Under the pieces are notes generated by a model. The model saw nothing but the letters and a program-made list of their open reading frames with translations. It was not told where the DNA came from and ran no database searches. The position numbers and the translations under genes are program-made. 25,856 nucleotides of DNA from Pseudomonadota bacterium (GTDB lineage: Bacteria > Pseudomonadota > Gammaproteobacteria > Burkholderiales > Burkholderiaceae_B), in NCBI GenBank assembly GCA_023427945.1, contig JAEYZR010000190.1, positions 1-25,856 on the forward strand, in the 5' to 3' direction. Below, in pieces: positions 24,096 to 25,856 of this stretch (positions are counted from its first letter, which is position 1; the number at the start of each line of letters is the position of its first letter).

Positions 24096-25061
24096 TCACT
24101 CCGGCTGGATGTTCTTGCTCTTGATCAGGTCGGTCCACTTCGCGCGGTCTGCGACGATCAGTTCGTTCAGGGCTTCGGGTGAAGACGGTGCGACCTCGGC
24201 GCCCATGCTTTCCAGACGCTCACGCACGGCGGGGGTTTCCAGGGTGTTGCGCATCGCCAGATTCAGCTTTGTGATCACCTCGGGCGGGGTGCCCGCGGGG
24301 GCCAGCAGGCCATACCAGTTGTTCGACTCCACCCCCTTGATGCCCTGGTCTGCCAACGTTTTCACATCCTTCAGCAGTGGGCTGGGTGCGGGGGCGGCCA
24401 CGCCCAGGGCCTTGAGTCTGCCGGCCTGGATCTGGCTGATCAAACCTGGGAGGTCGCCGAAGAATCCGTCCACGTGCCCGCCCAGCACGTCATTGACGAC
24501 CTGTGAGGCGCCTTTGTAGGGCACATGAATCACATTTGCCCCTGTGGCATCCTGGAACAGTTCCAGCGTGAGATGGGGAATGCTGCCGATTCCCGACGAT
24601 CCGATGGCATAGGCCTGCTTCTCGGCTTTCGAGCGACTGACGAAATCTGCGGCATCGGTGGCCGGGTTGTTGGCATTGACCACAAACACGGTTGCGTTGT
24701 TGACCACGCGCGAGACTGGGGCGAAATCCTTCACCGGGTCGTAGGACAAGCTGTTGTAGAGTGCCCCGCTGATGGCGACCGCGCCGACGCTGGTCAAAAA
24801 CAGCACGGAACCGTCCTTGGGCGCGCCGGCGACATAGCCGGCCGCGATGTTGCCGTTGGCGCCGGGGCGGTTCTCGACGATGACGTTGCGGCCGAGTTCG
24901 CGCGTCAGTTGCTCGCTCATCGAGCGTGCGATGGTGTCCACCGGTCCGCCCGGCGTGAAGGCGACCACCAGTTTCACGGGCTCGCTGGAGGCCGCCAGGA
25001 CGGGGGTGGCCCCAGCAAGGGCGAGGCTGGTCATGGCAGAAAGGAACAATCGGCGTTTCAT
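24096..25061 (-). CDS. Bug family (TctC) tripartite tricarboxylate transporter substrate-binding protein
   Basis: Periplasmic solute-binding protein of 321 residues. The signal peptide is at about 1-23 (MKRRLFLSAM start, VLA end). The mature domain opens KLVVAFTPGGPVDTIAR, the Bug ligand loop, followed by VENRPGANGNIAA, then YAIGSSGIGSIPHL and HVPYKGASQVVNDVLGGHVD, all family hallmarks. Bug proteins usually bind carboxylates through backbone and water contacts. No TctA or TctB membrane subunit is in the window, so it may be an orphan binding protein using a distant permease. ATG 25061 has GGAGA upstream. It lies 27 bases after the LigI-like gene. Confidence 0.94.
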   Translation of the reverse strand: MKRRLFLSAMTSLALAGATPVLAASSEPVKLVVAFTPGGPVDTIARSMSEQLTRELGRNVIVENRPGANGNIAAGYVAGAPKDGSVLFLTSVGAVAISGALYNSLSYDPVKDFAPVSRVVNNATVFVVNANNPATDAADFVSRSKAEKQAYAIGSSGIGSIPHLTLELFQDATGANVIHVPYKGASQVVNDVLGGHVDGFFGDLPGLISQIQAGRLKALGVAAPAPSPLLKDVKTLADQGIKGVESNNWYGLLAPAGTPPEVITKLNLAMRNTLETPAVRERLESMGAEVAPSSPEALNELIVADRAKWTDLIKSKNIQPE

Positions 25062-25088
25062 GGGTTGTCTCCGGGGTTTATGAGGGGA

Positions 25089-25856
25089 TCAGCGGTCGTA
25101 GAGCCGCTTCGGGTTGTGTACGAGCAGGCGCTCGCGTGCTGCGGGCGAAGGGCACGCCAGGAACAGGGCGTCGACGACTTCGCCATCGTCGGGCATGTCG
25201 CCGCGCACGTTGGGGTGGGGCCAGTCTGTGCCCCACAACGTGCGATCCGGCAGCGCCTCGATCAGGGTGTGCATGAAGGGCAGGCCGTCGGTGAACGGTC
25301 GTTGCCCCGTGGAAATTCGATCGATGCCTGACACCTTCACCCAGGCATGCGGCACGTCGGCCAGGGCCAGCAGCGACTGAAACCCAGAGGCATCGAGCCC
25401 GTCGCGGGTCTGGATACGACCCATGTGGTCGATGACGAAGGGCACGGGCAAGCGTGTGAAATGAGGCAACCAGGCCTGCAAAGAGGCGTCGTCGACATGC
25501 ACGCAGATATGCCAGCCGAAGGGCGCGATGCGCGCAGCAGCGAGGTTCAACTGGTCGACACTGGGCGGCTGGCCCAGATGCGGCACGAAGTTGAACCGGA
25601 TGGCGCGCACACCGGCTTCGTCCAGCCGCTTCAGGTCGCCGGTCTGCCAGTCATCGGACCAGAGCGCCACACCGCGATACCGTTGCTCGCTGCGGATGAG
25701 CGCGTCGATCAACACGGCATGGTCCCGACCGTGGCAAGCCGCCTGGACGATCACGGCATGGTCGATGCCCAGGTGGCGGTGCAAGGCGTGCAACTGCTCG
25801 AAGGGGGCATCAGGGGGGGTGTAGGCGCGACCTTCGGCGAAGGGGAAGCGCTCGGC
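25089..25856 (-). CDS. LigI-like amidohydrolase (2-pyrone-4,6-dicarboxylate lactonase family), 5' end cut by window edge
   Basis: Metal-independent-type amidohydrolase-fold protein (COG3618 group); 255 residues are visible and the start is beyond the right edge. The visible N-terminus reads RFPFAEG, YTPPDAPFEQL, LHRHLGI, which resembles the conserved opening of LigI, the enzyme hydrolysing 2-pyrone-4,6-dicarboxylate. Later motifs are GVRAIRFNF, FVIDHMGRIQ, WVKVSGIDRIS and LWGTDWPHPN; the Asp of GTDWPH (codon at complement 25224-25226) corresponds to the LigI catalytic aspartate. It is the most upstream visible gene of the minus-strand operon. A lactone of a dicarboxylic acid is a plausible substrate class, but many family members have other lactone substrates. 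Confidence 0.88.
   Translation of the reverse strand, partial: AERFPFAEGRAYTPPDAPFEQLHALHRHLGIDHAVIVQAACHGRDHAVLIDALIRSEQRYRGVALWSDDWQTGDLKRLDEAGVRAIRFNFVPHLGQPPSVDQLNLAAARIAPFGWHICVHVDDASLQAWLPHFTRLPVPFVIDHMGRIQTRDGLDASGFQSLLALADVPHAWVKVSGIDRISTGQRPFTDGLPFMHTLIEALPDRTLWGTDWPHPNVRGDMPDDGEVVDALFLACPSPAARERLLVHNPKRLYDR

Noticed and set aside
10008..25856. Genomic island with att sites from the tRNA-Ser gene
   Set aside because: No integrase, transposase or second copy of the tRNA 3' end was found in the window; kept only as a hypothesis.

Overview
The window reads as chromosomal DNA of a GC-rich betaproteobacterium, most likely of the Alcaligenaceae (Bordetella/Achromobacter type). This is inferred from protein flavour, from the order erpA / anmK / M23 peptidase / tyrS, and from the Bug (TctC) family binding protein. 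I could not run a similarity search, so the taxon is inference. No transposase, integrase, phage gene, CRISPR array or rRNA is visible.

Left part (1-9774), housekeeping. The C-terminal part of a DUF6776-type protein and erpA are on +. anmK and an envelope M23 peptidase are on -. The peptidase is divergent from tyrS across a shared AT-rich promoter region. Then follow, on +, a YbhB/YbcL (PEBP-like) protein closed by a strong terminator, glyA, nrdR, ribD and ribE. The last three are closely spaced and look co-transcribed.

Junction (9775-10404). A tRNA-Ser(GGA) with encoded CCA, its promoter and a strong terminator separate the housekeeping block from a catabolic block.

Right part (10405-25856), catabolic and accessory. 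On + there is an aldehyde dehydrogenase, a type III iron alcohol dehydrogenase, and a five-gene Liv-type ABC importer. A metallo-beta-lactamase-fold lactonase-like hydrolase is translationally coupled to the importer's last ATPase. A LacI-type regulator and two YqjM-like Old Yellow Enzyme paralogues follow. On -, converging on them with a 2-base gap, is a tight operon running in from beyond the right edge: a LigI-like (2-pyrone-4,6-dicarboxylate lactonase family) amidohydrolase, a Bug binding protein, a carboxymuconolactone-decarboxylase-family protein, an alpha+beta-barrel protein of unknown role, and an exported alpha/beta-hydrolase-fold protein whose nucleophile-elbow serine is alanine.

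Together the right part looks like an uncharacterised catabolic locus for an imported organic acid, cyclic enone or lactone: uptake (Liv, Bug), C=C reduction (two OYEs), ring or lactone opening (MBL and LigI-like), alcohol and aldehyde oxidation (Fe-ADH, ALDH), and LacI control. The substrate cannot be read from the sequence. Several enzymes carry substitutions at normally conserved active-site positions, listed in the findings.
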